This document shows positions 1 through 7,877 of a stretch of DNA of 64,000 bases, in pieces (within the stretch, counting starts at the first letter, position 1; each line of letters begins with the position of its first letter). This DNA is from Paractinoplanes ferrugineus. GTDB lineage: Bacteria; Actinomycetota; Actinomycetes; Mycobacteriales; Micromonosporaceae. Made by a program: the position numbers and the translations under genes. The notes below the pieces were generated by a model. The model ran no database searches. It saw only the letters and a program-made list of their open reading frames with translations, and was not told where the DNA came from. The stretch lies in NCBI RefSeq assembly GCF_016862195.1, contig NZ_BOMM01000038.1:177147-241146 (forward strand), in the 5' to 3' direction.

Positions 1-1
1 G

Positions 2-835
2 ATGGACAAGAACGGCGTCGCGCTGCGGTCCTGGCCCGCGCTCGGGTTCGGGTTCGTCGAGGTCGGCACGGTCACCGCGAAGCCGCAACCGGGCAACGAC
101 AAGCCGCGCCTGTTCCGGCTCCGGGACAGCGAGGCGATCATCAACCGGATGGGCTTCAACAACGCCGGGGCGGCGGCGCTCGCCTCCCGGCTCGAAGCCC
201 TCGGGCCGGTCGGTGTGCCGCTCGGCATCTCGCTGGGCAAGTCCAAGGTCACTCCGCTGGCGGAGGCGGTCGAGGACTACCTGACGTCATACCGGCTCCT
301 GCATTCGTACGCCGATTACATCGCGGTCAACGTCTCCTCGCCGAACACCCCGGGACTGCGCACCCTGCAGGACAAGTCAGCCGTCGCCGAGCTGCTGACC
401 GCGCTGGCCGGCGACACCCCCGTACTGGTGAAGATCGCCCCCGACCTGACCGAGCCGGCCATCGCCGAGCTGCTCGAGGTCTGCCTCAGCCACGGCGCGG
501 CCGGCGTGATCGCCACCAACACCACGCTCGCGCGTGCCGGGCTGGCCGCGAGCGACCAGCCCCGGGCGGGCGAGGCGGGCGGGCTCTCGGGTCGGCCGCT
601 CACCGAGAAGGCCCGCCAGGTGGTGCACTTCGTGCACACCGAGACGGCCGGCCGGTTGCCGATCATCGGGGTCGGCGGTCTGCTGACCCCGGACGACGCG
701 GCCCGCATGCTCGACGCGGGCGCCTCGCTGGTGCAGCTCTACACCGGATTCATCTACCACGGTCCCGCCCTGGTGCGCGGCGCCGCGCGGGCGGCCGCCG
801 CGCACCGCGCCCGCGCGGAGGCGGAAACGCGATGA
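2..835 (+). CDS. pyrD: Dihydroorotate dehydrogenase (quinone), class 2, 5' end outside window
   Basis: This enzyme oxidises dihydroorotate to orotate with FMN and passes electrons to membrane quinone, in pyrimidine synthesis. The window edge cuts the gene. The first ATG seen is internal, because class 2 enzymes run to about 340-360 residues and only 277 are visible. Visible motifs in order are NRMGFNNAG (substrate loop), NVSSPNTPGLR with the Ser that serves as base in class 2 enzymes, VKIAPDL, TNTT, and the FMN-phosphate site GVGG followed by LVQLYTGFIYHGP. bioA and pyrF follow on the same strand with short gaps, so one transcript is likely. The family assignment is secure; only the true start is missing. 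Confidence 0.95.
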   Translation: MDKNGVALRSWPALGFGFVEVGTVTAKPQPGNDKPRLFRLRDSEAIINRMGFNNAGAAALASRLEALGPVGVPLGISLGKSKVTPLAEAVEDYLTSYRLLHSYADYIAVNVSSPNTPGLRTLQDKSAVAELLTALAGDTPVLVKIAPDLTEPAIAELLEVCLSHGAAGVIATNTTLARAGLAASDQPRAGEAGGLSGRPLTEKARQVVHFVHTETAGRLPIIGVGGLLTPDDAARMLDAGASLVQLYTGFIYHGPALVRGAARAAAAHRARAEAETR

Positions 836-911
836 CCCCCCGTCCCGGCGAGCGACCCGCCCGCCGGGACGGAAACGTACGCGGATCGCTCTCGACCTGG
901 TGGGGGTAGGT

Positions 912-2186
912 GTGAAGAAGGGCGTACCGGAGCTTCTCGCTCTTGACCGGGCGCACGTCTGGCATCCCTACGGGCCGATGCCCGGCCGGAGTGACCCCTA
1001 TCTGGTGGAGAGCGCTCGCGGAGTGCGGCTCCGGCTCTTCGACGGGCGGGAAATCGTCGACGGGATGTCGTCTTGGTGGGCGGCCATCCACGGCTATCGG
1101 CACCCGGTGCTCGACGCGGCGCTGGCCGAGCAGGCCGGCCGGATGAGTCACGTCATGTTCGGCGGGCTCACCCACCAACCGGCGATCGACCTCGCCAGCA
1201 CGCTTGTCGAGCTCGCGCCCGACGGACTCGAGCACGTCTTCCTCTGTGATTCCGGCTCGATCAGCGTCGAGGTCGCGATCAAGATGGCGTTGCAGGCCCA
1301 GCTCGCGCGCGGCCACCCGGCCCGGCGGCGGTTGCTCACCTGGCGCGGGGGCTACCACGGCGACACGTTTCATCCGATGACCGTGTGCGACCCCGACGGC
1401 GGCATGCACTCGCTCTGGACCGGCGTGCTGCCGGTCCAGGTGTTCGCGCAGGCGCCGCCGGCCGAGTTCGACCCCGGTTACGCGGCGGAGCTGGAAGCGC
1501 TTGTCGAGCGGCACGCCGGCGAGGTCGCGGCGGTCATCGTCGAGCCGGTCGTGCAGGGTGCCGGGGGGATGCGGTTCCACCATCCGGAGTACCTCCGCGT
1601 GCTCCGGCGGGCCACCGAGGCGAACGGAATCTTCCTGATCCTCGACGAGATCGCCACCGGCTTCGGCCGGACCGGGGAGTTCTTCGCCGCCGAGCACGCC
1701 GGGATCAGCCCCGACATCATGTGCGTCGGCAAAGCACTTACGGGTGGCTATCTCACCCTTGCGGCGGCCCTCTGCACCGGCGAGGTGGCGGCGGCGATCT
1801 CGGCCGGGGCCGGCGGCGGGCTGGCGCACGGGCCCACGTTCATGGGTAACCCGCTCGCCTGCGCGGTCGCCAACGCCTCGCTGGGGCTGCTGGCCGACGG
1901 GACCTGGCGAGCACGCGTACGGGCGATCGAAAACGGTCTGCGCGGTGGCCTGGAGCCGCTGCGCGACATCCCCGGGGTGGCCGACGTGCGGGTCCTGGGC
2001 GCGATCGGGGTGGTGCAGCTCGACCATCCCGTGGAGATGGCCGCGGCGACCGCGGCCGCCGTCGCCGAAGGGGTCTGGCTGAGGCCGTTCCGGGATCTGA
2101 TCTACACGATGCCGCCGTACGTGGCGGACGACGAGGACGTGAGCCGCATCGTGGCGGGAATCGCCGCCGCGGTGGCGGCCGGCTGA
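912..2186 (+). CDS. bioA: Adenosylmethionine-8-amino-7-oxononanoate aminotransferase (biotin synthesis)
   Basis: This PLP enzyme converts 7-keto-8-aminopelargonate to 7,8-diaminopelargonate, with S-adenosylmethionine as amino donor. Motifs seen are WHPYG near the N-terminus, SWWAAIHGYRHP, HVMFGGLTH, YHGDT, the PLP Asp region LILDEIATGFGRTG and the Schiff-base lysine in VGKALTGGY. An in-frame GTG twelve bases upstream (position 900) is possible. I chose the GTG at 912 because a GGGGG tract lies 5-9 bases before it and the protein then begins close to the usual BioA start. It sits between pyrD and pyrF, away from any bioF, bioD or bioB in view, which is unusual. The metK product, made nearby, is its co-substrate; that link is only suggestive. 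Confidence 0.93.
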   Translation: MKKGVPELLALDRAHVWHPYGPMPGRSDPYLVESARGVRLRLFDGREIVDGMSSWWAAIHGYRHPVLDAALAEQAGRMSHVMFGGLTHQPAIDLASTLVELAPDGLEHVFLCDSGSISVEVAIKMALQAQLARGHPARRRLLTWRGGYHGDTFHPMTVCDPDGGMHSLWTGVLPVQVFAQAPPAEFDPGYAAELEALVERHAGEVAAVIVEPVVQGAGGMRFHHPEYLRVLRRATEANGIFLILDEIATGFGRTGEFFAAEHAGISPDIMCVGKALTGGYLTLAAALCTGEVAAAISAGAGGGLAHGPTFMGNPLACAVANASLGLLADGTWRARVRAIENGLRGGLEPLRDIPGVADVRVLGAIGVVQLDHPVEMAAATAAAVAEGVWLRPFRDLIYTMPPYVADDEDVSRIVAGIAAAVAAG

Positions 2187-2210
2187 CACGCAAGAGGGAA
2201 GGCAACCGCG

Positions 2211-3041
2211 ATGGAGACTTTCGGAAAACGGCTCTCGGACATCATCGAGAAGCGTGGACCGCTGTGCGTCGGCATCGATCCGCACGCCGCGTTGCTGAGC
2301 CGTTGGGGGTTCAGTGATGACGTCGCCGGCCTGGAACGCTTCGCCCGTACGGTGGTCGACGCACTGGCCGATCGGGTGGCTGTGGTGAAGCCGCAGTCCG
2401 CGTTTTTTGAGAGATTTGGGTCACGTGGCATCGGCGTTCTTGAGTCAACTATCCGACAGTTACGCGAGGCCGGAGCGCTTGTCCTGCTGGACGTGAAGCG
2501 CGGCGACATCGGTTCGACGATGGCCGCGTACGCCTCCGCCTATCTTGATCCGGCAAGTTCCCTGAGTGCCGACGCGATTACTGTGAGTCCCTATCTCGGA
2601 GTCGGCTCGTTGCAGCCGGCATTCGATCTGGCGGCCGCGAACGGCGCCGGCGTTTTCGTTCTCGCGCTGACGTCCAACCCGGAGGGAGCGAGCGTCCAGC
2701 ATGCCGTCGGAGCCGATGGACGGACTGTCGCGCAGACCGTGATCGATGAGATTTCCCAGCTCAACAAGGGTGCGGTGCCACTCGGGAGCATCGGCCTGGT
2801 GGTCGGGGCGACGATCGGGCGGACCGGTCACGAACTGTCCGAAGTGAACGGTCCGTTACTTGCGCCGGGCCTCGGGGCACAGGGTGCCACCCCCTCCGAC
2901 CTGCGTGCGGTCTTCGGCGAAAGCCTGCGGAACGTGCTGCCGTCGTACTCACGGGAAGTTCTCAACGCGGGACCTTCCGTGTCGGCATTGCGGGCCGCGG
3001 CAGAGCGCGCGGTGGATGAATGCCGGGCCGCTCTCGGGTGA
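2211..3041 (+). CDS. pyrF: Orotidine 5'-phosphate decarboxylase, long (type 2) form
   Basis: This enzyme decarboxylates OMP to UMP, the last step of de novo pyrimidine synthesis. The length (276 residues) and the motif LLDVKRGDIGSTMAAYA, holding the catalytic Lys-Asp network, match the actinobacterial type 2 form rather than the short E. coli type. FFERFGSRGIGVLE and GLVVGATIG are also typical. It starts 24 bases after the bioA stop with an AGGGAAGG Shine-Dalgarno. The downstream mihF-gmk-rpoZ order is conserved in actinobacteria, which supports the call. Confidence 0.95.
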   Translation: METFGKRLSDIIEKRGPLCVGIDPHAALLSRWGFSDDVAGLERFARTVVDALADRVAVVKPQSAFFERFGSRGIGVLESTIRQLREAGALVLLDVKRGDIGSTMAAYASAYLDPASSLSADAITVSPYLGVGSLQPAFDLAAANGAGVFVLALTSNPEGASVQHAVGADGRTVAQTVIDEISQLNKGAVPLGSIGLVVGATIGRTGHELSEVNGPLLAPGLGAQGATPSDLRAVFGESLRNVLPSYSREVLNAGPSVSALRAAAERAVDECRAALG

Positions 3042-3069
3042 AACGAGCCTGCTTACCAGGCCCGTGAAC

Positions 3070-3158
3070 AACGTGGGCGGGGGTACCCCCACGTTGCCGA
3101 AACCGTCGTTGACCGCTAGTTTTCCCGGCGCCGGGAACCACATGCCCCTTTGGTTCCC
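3070..3158 (+). promoter_or_regulatory. Structured leader upstream of mihF: two hairpins and an overlapping perfect palindrome
   Basis: The 185-base gap between pyrF and mihF holds an 8-bp stem (arms 3070-3077 and 3088-3095), a perfect 16-base palindrome at 3122-3137 (TTCCCGGCGCCGGGAA), and a second 8-bp stem (arms 3133-3140 and 3151-3158). The last two share bases 3133-3137, so they cannot form together. The first could be a weak pyrF terminator, but it has no U tract. The overlapping pair looks like a switchable RNA or a protein site. Function is not known; only the symmetry is seen. Confidence 0.4.
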
Positions 3159-3226
3159 TGGCACACCACGTTTCACAGAAGCGCCGGTATTGGACTACCG
3201 CCGCGATAGGGACCTGAGGAGAACTG

Positions 3227-3544
3227 GTGCCGCTCCCGTCACTGAGCCCCGAGCAGCGCGCTGCCGCGCTGGAGAAGGCCGCGGAAGTTCGCAAGGCTCG
3301 GGCTGAGCTGAAGGAACAGCTCAAGTCCGGCAAGACCACTCTCGCCGCGGTGCTTGACCGCGCAGAGGGCGACGAGGTCGTCGGCAAGCTGAAGGTCTCG
3401 GCCGTGCTTCAGGCGCTGCCGGGCATCGGCAAGATCCGTGCGACGCAGATCATGGAGAAGCTCAAGATCGCCGACAGCCGCCGCCTGCGCGGTCTCGGTG
3501 ACCAGCAGCGCAAGGCCCTCCTGGGGGAGTTCGCTGCGAACTGA
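3227..3544 (+). CDS. mihF: Actinobacterial integration host factor (nucleoid-associated protein)
   Basis: This is a small basic DNA-binding protein of the mIHF/sIHF family, which compacts the actinobacterial nucleoid and is unrelated to the proteobacterial IHF alpha/beta proteins. The 105-residue length is typical. A long basic N-terminal helix (PLPSLSPEQRAAALEKAAEV) is followed by the helix-two-turn-helix DNA-binding segment LPGIGKIRATQIMEKLKI. The GTG start is fixed by GAGGAG at 3216-3221. Its place between pyrF and gmk is the standard one. A structured 185-base leader suggests its own regulation. Confidence 0.95.
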   Translation: MPLPSLSPEQRAAALEKAAEVRKARAELKEQLKSGKTTLAAVLDRAEGDEVVGKLKVSAVLQALPGIGKIRATQIMEKLKIADSRRLRGLGDQQRKALLGEFAAN

Positions 3545-3562
3545 CTCACCGGCTCGTGTTGA

Positions 3563-4177
3563 ATGAGCCTTGTGAGCATGGATGACGACGCGCGCCCGGC
3601 GGCCCGACTCACCGTCCTCTCCGGCCCCTCCGGGGTCGGGAAGGACAGCGTGATCGAGTTGATCCGGGCGCGCTCGCCTTGGATCAAGTTGTCCGTGTCG
3701 GTGACGACACGGAAGATGCGCGACTACGAGACCGATGGCGAGCACTACCACTTCGCGACCCGCCAGGAATTCCAGCGCCTGATCGACGGCGGTCAGCTCC
3801 TGGAATGGGCGGAGTTCGCCGGCAACCTCTACGGGACGCCGCGAGCGCAAGTCGAGGGCTGGCTGAGCCAGGGCCGGCCGGTTCTGCTGAAGATCGATCT
3901 GCAGGGTGCCCGCCAGGTGCGCGCCACCATGCCGCACGCGCAGCTGGTCTTCCTCGCTCCACCGAGCGTCGAGGAACTCAAGCGCCGACTGATCGGCCGG
4001 GGCACGGAGGACGAGGAGACGATCCGCCGCCGGCTGGCCCACGCCGACGAGGAGCTGTCCCACGAGAAGGAGTTCGACCGGACCGTGGTCAACGACTTCG
4101 TCGAGCGGGCGGCCGATGAACTGGTAGGATTGCTCGGTTCGTCGTTTCTGACACCCGCGCAAGCGCCAGAACACTAA
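3563..4177 (+). CDS. gmk: Guanylate kinase
   Basis: This enzyme phosphorylates GMP to GDP with ATP. The P-loop near residue 16 reads GPSGVGKDS, the GMP-binding segment is SVSVTTRKMRDYETDGEHYH, and the lid carries RLIGRGTEDEETIRRRL. The residue after the P-loop lysine is Asp instead of the usual Ser/Thr that helps bind magnesium. The same GKDS form is known in the related PhnN kinases. The overall sequence and the mihF-gmk-rpoZ order make Gmk the much better call. Starts at GTG 3572 or ATG 3578 are also possible. Confidence 0.93.
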   Translation: MSLVSMDDDARPAARLTVLSGPSGVGKDSVIELIRARSPWIKLSVSVTTRKMRDYETDGEHYHFATRQEFQRLIDGGQLLEWAEFAGNLYGTPRAQVEGWLSQGRPVLLKIDLQGARQVRATMPHAQLVFLAPPSVEELKRRLIGRGTEDEETIRRRLAHADEELSHEKEFDRTVVNDFVERAADELVGLLGSSFLTPAQAPEH

Positions 4178-4190
4178 GGATCTCTTAACA

Positions 4191-4454
4191 GTGGGAACCG
4201 TAGCCAACCCCGAAGGCATCACCAACCCGCCGATCGACGAGCTGCTCGACAAGACCTCGTCGAAGTACTCGCTGGTGATCTTCGCGGCCAAGCGCGCCCG
4301 CCAGGTCAACGCCTACTACAGCCAGCTCGGTGAGGGCCTGCTGGAATACGTGGGCCCCCTGGTCGAGACCACCCCGCAGGAGAAGCCGCTCTCCATCGCC
4401 ATGCGTGAGATCAACGCCGGCCTGCTCACCGCCGAGGCGACCGACAACCCGTAA
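4191..4454 (+). CDS. rpoZ: RNA polymerase omega subunit
   Basis: This small subunit helps beta-prime fold and RNA polymerase assemble. The 87-residue protein has the conserved core LLDKTSSKYSLVIFAAKRAR and the C-terminal EKPLSIAMREINAG. It begins with GTG 13 bases after the gmk stop, so it is probably translated from the gmk transcript. The 120 bases after its stop carry the DnaA-box-like repeats and a strong hairpin. Confidence 0.95.
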   Translation: MGTVANPEGITNPPIDELLDKTSSKYSLVIFAAKRARQVNAYYSQLGEGLLEYVGPLVETTPQEKPLSIAMREINAGLLTAEATDNP

Positions 4455-4479
4455 GCATCTGGTCGCCGACCGGCCCGGG

Positions 4480-4522
4480 TTGTCCGCAGCACCGGGTTAT
4501 CCACAGCTCTCGGTTATCCACA
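4480..4522 (+). repeat. Three DnaA-box-like 9-mers at exact 17-bp intervals
   Basis: Between rpoZ and coaBC the 9-mers TTGTCCGCA (4480-4488), TTATCCACA (4497-4505) and TTATCCACA (4514-4522) start exactly 17 bases apart. The last two sit in a perfect 16-base direct repeat (4495-4510 and 4512-4527). TTATCCACA is the classical high-affinity DnaA box. The first copy differs by one base from TTGTCCACA, the form usual in high-GC actinobacteria. No replication-initiation gene or AT-rich tract is nearby, so an origin is unlikely. A DnaA-titrating or DnaA-controlled promoter site is possible. Confidence 0.6.
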
Positions 4523-4533
4523 GCTCTGGCATC

Positions 4534-4566
4534 TGATCCCGCGTCCGGTCCTCGGACGCGGGATCA
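4534..4566 (+). terminator. 14-bp perfect hairpin after rpoZ, just before coaBC
   Basis: The arms at 4534-4547 and 4553-4566 pair perfectly over 14 bp around a 5-base loop. No run of T follows, so it may act as an actinobacterial U-less terminator of the gmk-rpoZ transcript. It ends only 8 bases before the coaBC ATG, and I see no good Shine-Dalgarno between them. If the transcript reads through, the stem would shape coaBC translation. Confidence 0.55.
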
Positions 4567-4574
4567 TTGCTGTC

Positions 4575-5792
4575 ATGACCGAAGTCGTCCTGGGGGTCTG
4601 CGGTGGCATTGCCGCCTACAAGGCCTGCGAGTTGCTCCGTCTGTTCACCGAGTCGGGGCACAGTGTGCGCGTGGTGCCCACCGCCTCCGCGCTGAAGTTC
4701 GTGGGGGCGCCGACCTGGGCGGCGCTGTCCGGCAAACCGGTGGCCACCGAGGTGTGGGACGACGCCCACGAGGTGCCGCACGTCCGGATCGGGCGGCGGG
4801 CCGAGCTCGTGGTGGTCGCGCCGGCCACCGCCGACATGCTGGCCAAGGCCGCGCACGGCCTGGCCGACGACCTCCTGACCAACACGCTTCTCACGGCGAC
4901 ATGCCCGATTGTGTACGCGCCGGCCATGCACACCGAGATGTGGGAGCACCCGGCGACACGGGCCAACGTGGCACTCCTGCGGGACCGGGGGGCGATCGTC
5001 ATCGAACCCGCCGTCGGGCGGCTGACCGGGGCGGACACCGGCAAGGGGCGGCTGCCGGACCCCGCGGCGATCTTCGAGACGGCTCTGGGCGTGCTCAAGC
5101 GGGGTCGCGACCGGGACCTTGCGGGCCGCCACGTCGTCGTGACGGCCGGCGGCACCCGCGAACCCATCGATCCCGTGCGTTTTATCGGAAATCGGTCATC
5201 CGGGAAGCAGGGCTACGCGATCGCCAGGGCCGCCGTCGCACGGGGCGCTCGAGTAACGCTCGTCACGGCGAACGTCGCGCTCGCCGATCCGACCGGGGTC
5301 GAGATCGTCCGCGTCGGCACCACCGAGGAGTTGCGCGTGGCGACGGTCAAAGCCGCCGGCGATGCGGACATTGTGGTCATGGCCGCGGCTCCCGCCGATT
5401 TCCGGCCGGCCACGATGGCCCAACAGAAGATCAAGAAGACGGACCACGGCACGCCCGAACCCATCTTTCTCGTGACGAACCCCGACATTGCCGCCGAACT
5501 CGGTGCTAACAAACGCCCTGGTCAAGTGCTTGTCGCATTCGCTGCCGAGACTCACGACGCGCTCGAACACGCGCGCGTTAAGTTGGTGAAGAAGCGCGCC
5601 GACGTGATCGTCGTCAACGAGGTGGGGGTCGACCGCGTCTTCGGCTCGGACCACAATGAGGTGACGTTGCTCGGGGCCGACGGTAGTACGACGGTTCTTG
5701 ACCAACTCCGCAAAGAAGATGTGGCCGATAGGATTTTCGACCACGTCATCGCGTCCTTGGAACGCCAGGTCGGTGCCGGTGGGACGGCATAG
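4575..5792 (+). CDS. coaBC: Bifunctional phosphopantothenoylcysteine decarboxylase/synthetase
   Basis: This enzyme carries out two steps of coenzyme A synthesis: it joins cysteine to phosphopantothenate (CoaB part) and decarboxylates the product with FMN (CoaC part). The N-terminal half shows GGIAAYKACELLR and the PAMHTEMW active-site loop. The C-terminal half begins near residue 185 with VVTAGGTREPIDPVRFIGNR and SSGKQGYAIA, and contains QQKIKK for the CTP-dependent step. The length (405) is normal. Codon use is a little less GC-biased around 5370-5760 than in its neighbours, without a break. Confidence 0.94.
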   Translation: MTEVVLGVCGGIAAYKACELLRLFTESGHSVRVVPTASALKFVGAPTWAALSGKPVATEVWDDAHEVPHVRIGRRAELVVVAPATADMLAKAAHGLADDLLTNTLLTATCPIVYAPAMHTEMWEHPATRANVALLRDRGAIVIEPAVGRLTGADTGKGRLPDPAAIFETALGVLKRGRDRDLAGRHVVVTAGGTREPIDPVRFIGNRSSGKQGYAIARAAVARGARVTLVTANVALADPTGVEIVRVGTTEELRVATVKAAGDADIVVMAAAPADFRPATMAQQKIKKTDHGTPEPIFLVTNPDIAAELGANKRPGQVLVAFAAETHDALEHARVKLVKKRADVIVVNEVGVDRVFGSDHNEVTLLGADGSTTVLDQLRKEDVADRIFDHVIASLERQVGAGGTA

Positions 5793-5867
5793 CACCCATG
5801 CGTCTCCGGTCGTTCGCGGTGACTACACTCTCGCGATACGTTGTAATTCGACAAGCTGAGGAGCACC

Positions 5868-7058
5868 GTGGCACGCCGCCTGTTCACCTCCGAGTCGGTC
5901 ACGGAAGGCCACCCGGACAAGATCGCTGACCAGATCAGCGACGGCATTCTCGACGCCCTGCTGGCCCAGGACCCGCGCAGCCGGGTGGCGGTGGAAACCC
6001 TCATCACCACCGGCCAGGTGCACGTGGCCGGTGAGGTCACCACCCAGGCCTACGCCGACATCCCGAGCATCGTGCGCGAGACGATCCTGCGGATCGGATA
6101 CGACTCGTCCAAGAAGGGCTTCGACGGCGCGTCCTGCGGCGTGAGCGTGTCCATCGGTGCCCAGTCGGCCGACATCGCGCAGGGCGTCGACAGCGCGCTC
6201 GAGCTGCGCGAGGGTGACTCCGAGCACGTCCTCGACTCGCAGGGTGCGGGCGACCAGGGCATGATGTTCGGCTTCGCCTGCTCGGAGACCCCCGAGCTGA
6301 TGCCGCTGCCGATCGCCCTCGCGCACCGCCTCGCCCGGCGTCTCTCGACGGCCCGCAAGGACGGCACGATTCCCTACCTGCGTCCCGACGGCAAGACCCA
6401 GGTGACGATCGAGTACGACGGGCTCAAGCCGGTCCGCCTCGACACCGTGGTCGTCTCGTCGCAGCACGCCGCGGACATCTCGCTCGAGTCGCTGCTCACC
6501 CCCGACATCCGCGAGCACGTGATCGCGCCGGAGCTGGAGGGGCTCGACCTCGACACCGAGGGCTACCGCCTGCTGGTCAACCCGACCGGCCGCTTCGAGA
6601 TCGGCGGCCCGATGGGCGATGCCGGCCTCACCGGCCGGAAGATCATCGTCGACACGTACGGCGGCTACTCGCGCCACGGCGGCGGTGCCTTCTCCGGCAA
6701 GGACCCGTCCAAGGTGGACCGCTCCGCGGCGTACGCGATGCGCTGGGTGGCCAAGAACGTGGTGGCGGCCGGCCTGGCCGAGCGGTGTGAGGCGCAGGTC
6801 GCCTACGCGATCGGCAAGGCACACCCGGTGTCGCTGTACGTGGAGACCTTCGGCACCGAGAATGTGCCCGTCGAGCGGATCGAGAAGGCCATCGGCGAGG
6901 TCTTCGACCTCCGTCCGGCCGCGATCATCCGCGACCTCAACCTGCTCCGGCCGATCTACCAGCAGACCGCGGCTTACGGCCACTTCGGCCGGGAGCTGCC
7001 GGACCTGCTGTGGGAGAACACCGACCGGGCGCAGGACCTGAAGAACGCCGCTGCCTGA
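5868..7058 (+). CDS. metK: S-adenosylmethionine synthetase
   Basis: This enzyme makes S-adenosylmethionine from methionine and ATP. The signature motifs are present: GHPDKIADQISD near the start, GAGDQGMMFG in the middle, and the glycine-rich GGGAFSGKDPSKVDRSAAYA. The GTG start follows GAGGAG by 4 bases. The 75-base gap after coaBC is too short for a SAM riboswitch and shows none. A strong hairpin lies directly after the stop. Confidence 0.96.
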   Translation: MARRLFTSESVTEGHPDKIADQISDGILDALLAQDPRSRVAVETLITTGQVHVAGEVTTQAYADIPSIVRETILRIGYDSSKKGFDGASCGVSVSIGAQSADIAQGVDSALELREGDSEHVLDSQGAGDQGMMFGFACSETPELMPLPIALAHRLARRLSTARKDGTIPYLRPDGKTQVTIEYDGLKPVRLDTVVVSSQHAADISLESLLTPDIREHVIAPELEGLDLDTEGYRLLVNPTGRFEIGGPMGDAGLTGRKIIVDTYGGYSRHGGGAFSGKDPSKVDRSAAYAMRWVAKNVVAAGLAERCEAQVAYAIGKAHPVSLYVETFGTENVPVERIEKAIGEVFDLRPAAIIRDLNLLRPIYQQTAAYGHFGRELPDLLWENTDRAQDLKNAAA

Positions 7059-7067
7059 GTTCCGGGG

Positions 7068-7092
7068 CGCCCCGGGTCTCGGGCCCGGGGCG
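7068..7092. terminator. Bidirectional hairpin between convergent metK and methyltransferase
   Basis: Arms CGCCCCGGG (7068-7076) and CCCGGGGCG (7084-7092) form a 9-bp all-GC stem with a 7-base loop in the 42-base gap between two convergent genes. It lacks a T run. Its position suits termination from both sides. Confidence 0.6.
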
Positions 7093-7100
7093 GCCGCTCC

Positions 7101-7877
7101 TCAGCGCTTGATCGCCGTCGTCGCGACGGTCGTGTAGTGCATGACGAAGCTGTCGGGGATCACCGCGGCGGTTCTGGTCAGAAAGTTGTCCAGTTCGTCC
7201 TTCGGCAGGCGGCTCATCCCGCCGAAGGTGGGCAGCTGGTCGAGCCAGTCCGTTCTGGTGTAGACGAGCTGCCAGGTGGCGGTCCAGCGGTCCGTCCCGG
7301 AGAACCTCTCAGATCTGTCCAGACCGTCCTCGGCCTTGGCGAACATGAGGTCGTAGGTCTCGAGGATCGGGCGGTCGCCGGCCCAGATGTCGGGGAAGCC
7401 GGACACGTTCGCCTCCGCCATCGCCGCCCGGGCCGCGGGCTCGGGCTCCATGACGTTCCAGAGCAGGGCGATCCGGCCGGCCGGCGCGAGGATCTCGGCC
7501 GCCTTCGCCGCGCCGGCGACGGGGTCGACCCAGTGCCAGGCCTGCGCCGCCACGACCAGGTCGAAGCGGCGGCCCCGCGGGTCCCAGTCCTCGAACTTCG
7601 ACACCTCGACCTCGAGACCGAGGGTGCGCGCCTGCTCGGCCATCCGCGCGTCCACGTCGAGGCCGAGGACGTCGGCCTGCTCGGCCTGGAACTGTCGGGC
7701 GGCGATGCCGGTGCCGCAGCCGACGTCGAGGGTCCGGCGGCCGGGGCTGTTCTCGACGATCCGGCGGACCAGGTCCTGCGGATAGCTGGGGCGGGCTCGG
7801 TCGTAACGGGCGGCCTCGGCACCGAACGACTCGGCCGCCGCGCGCTGCTCGTGTGGTTCAGTTCCTCTAGTGGGCAT
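7101..7877 (-). CDS. Class I SAM-dependent methyltransferase, substrate unknown
   Basis: This is a small-molecule type methyltransferase of 258 residues. Motif I is LDVGCGTGIAARQF near residue 54, followed by LGLDVDARM and the motif DLVVAAQAWHWVDP. These place it in the Methyltransf_11-like group, whose members have very varied substrates, so no substrate is inferred. It is transcribed divergently from a TetR regulator across a double near-palindrome. One operator copy covers its own start codon, so control by that regulator is likely. Confidence 0.8.
   Translation of the reverse strand: MPTRGTEPHEQRAAAESFGAEAARYDRARPSYPQDLVRRIVENSPGRRTLDVGCGTGIAARQFQAEQADVLGLDVDARMAEQARTLGLEVEVSKFEDWDPRGRRFDLVVAAQAWHWVDPVAGAAKAAEILAPAGRIALLWNVMEPEPAARAAMAEANVSGFPDIWAGDRPILETYDLMFAKAEDGLDRSERFSGTDRWTATWQLVYTRTDWLDQLPTFGGMSRLPKDELDNFLTRTAAVIPDSFVMHYTTVATTAIKR

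Noticed and set aside
4478..4527. DnaA boxes as a chromosomal replication origin
   Set aside because: There is no dnaA/dnaN/recF neighbourhood, no AT-rich unwinding tract and only three boxes.
5793..5867. A SAM riboswitch before metK
   Set aside because: The 75-base gap is too short and lacks any recognisable SAM aptamer core.
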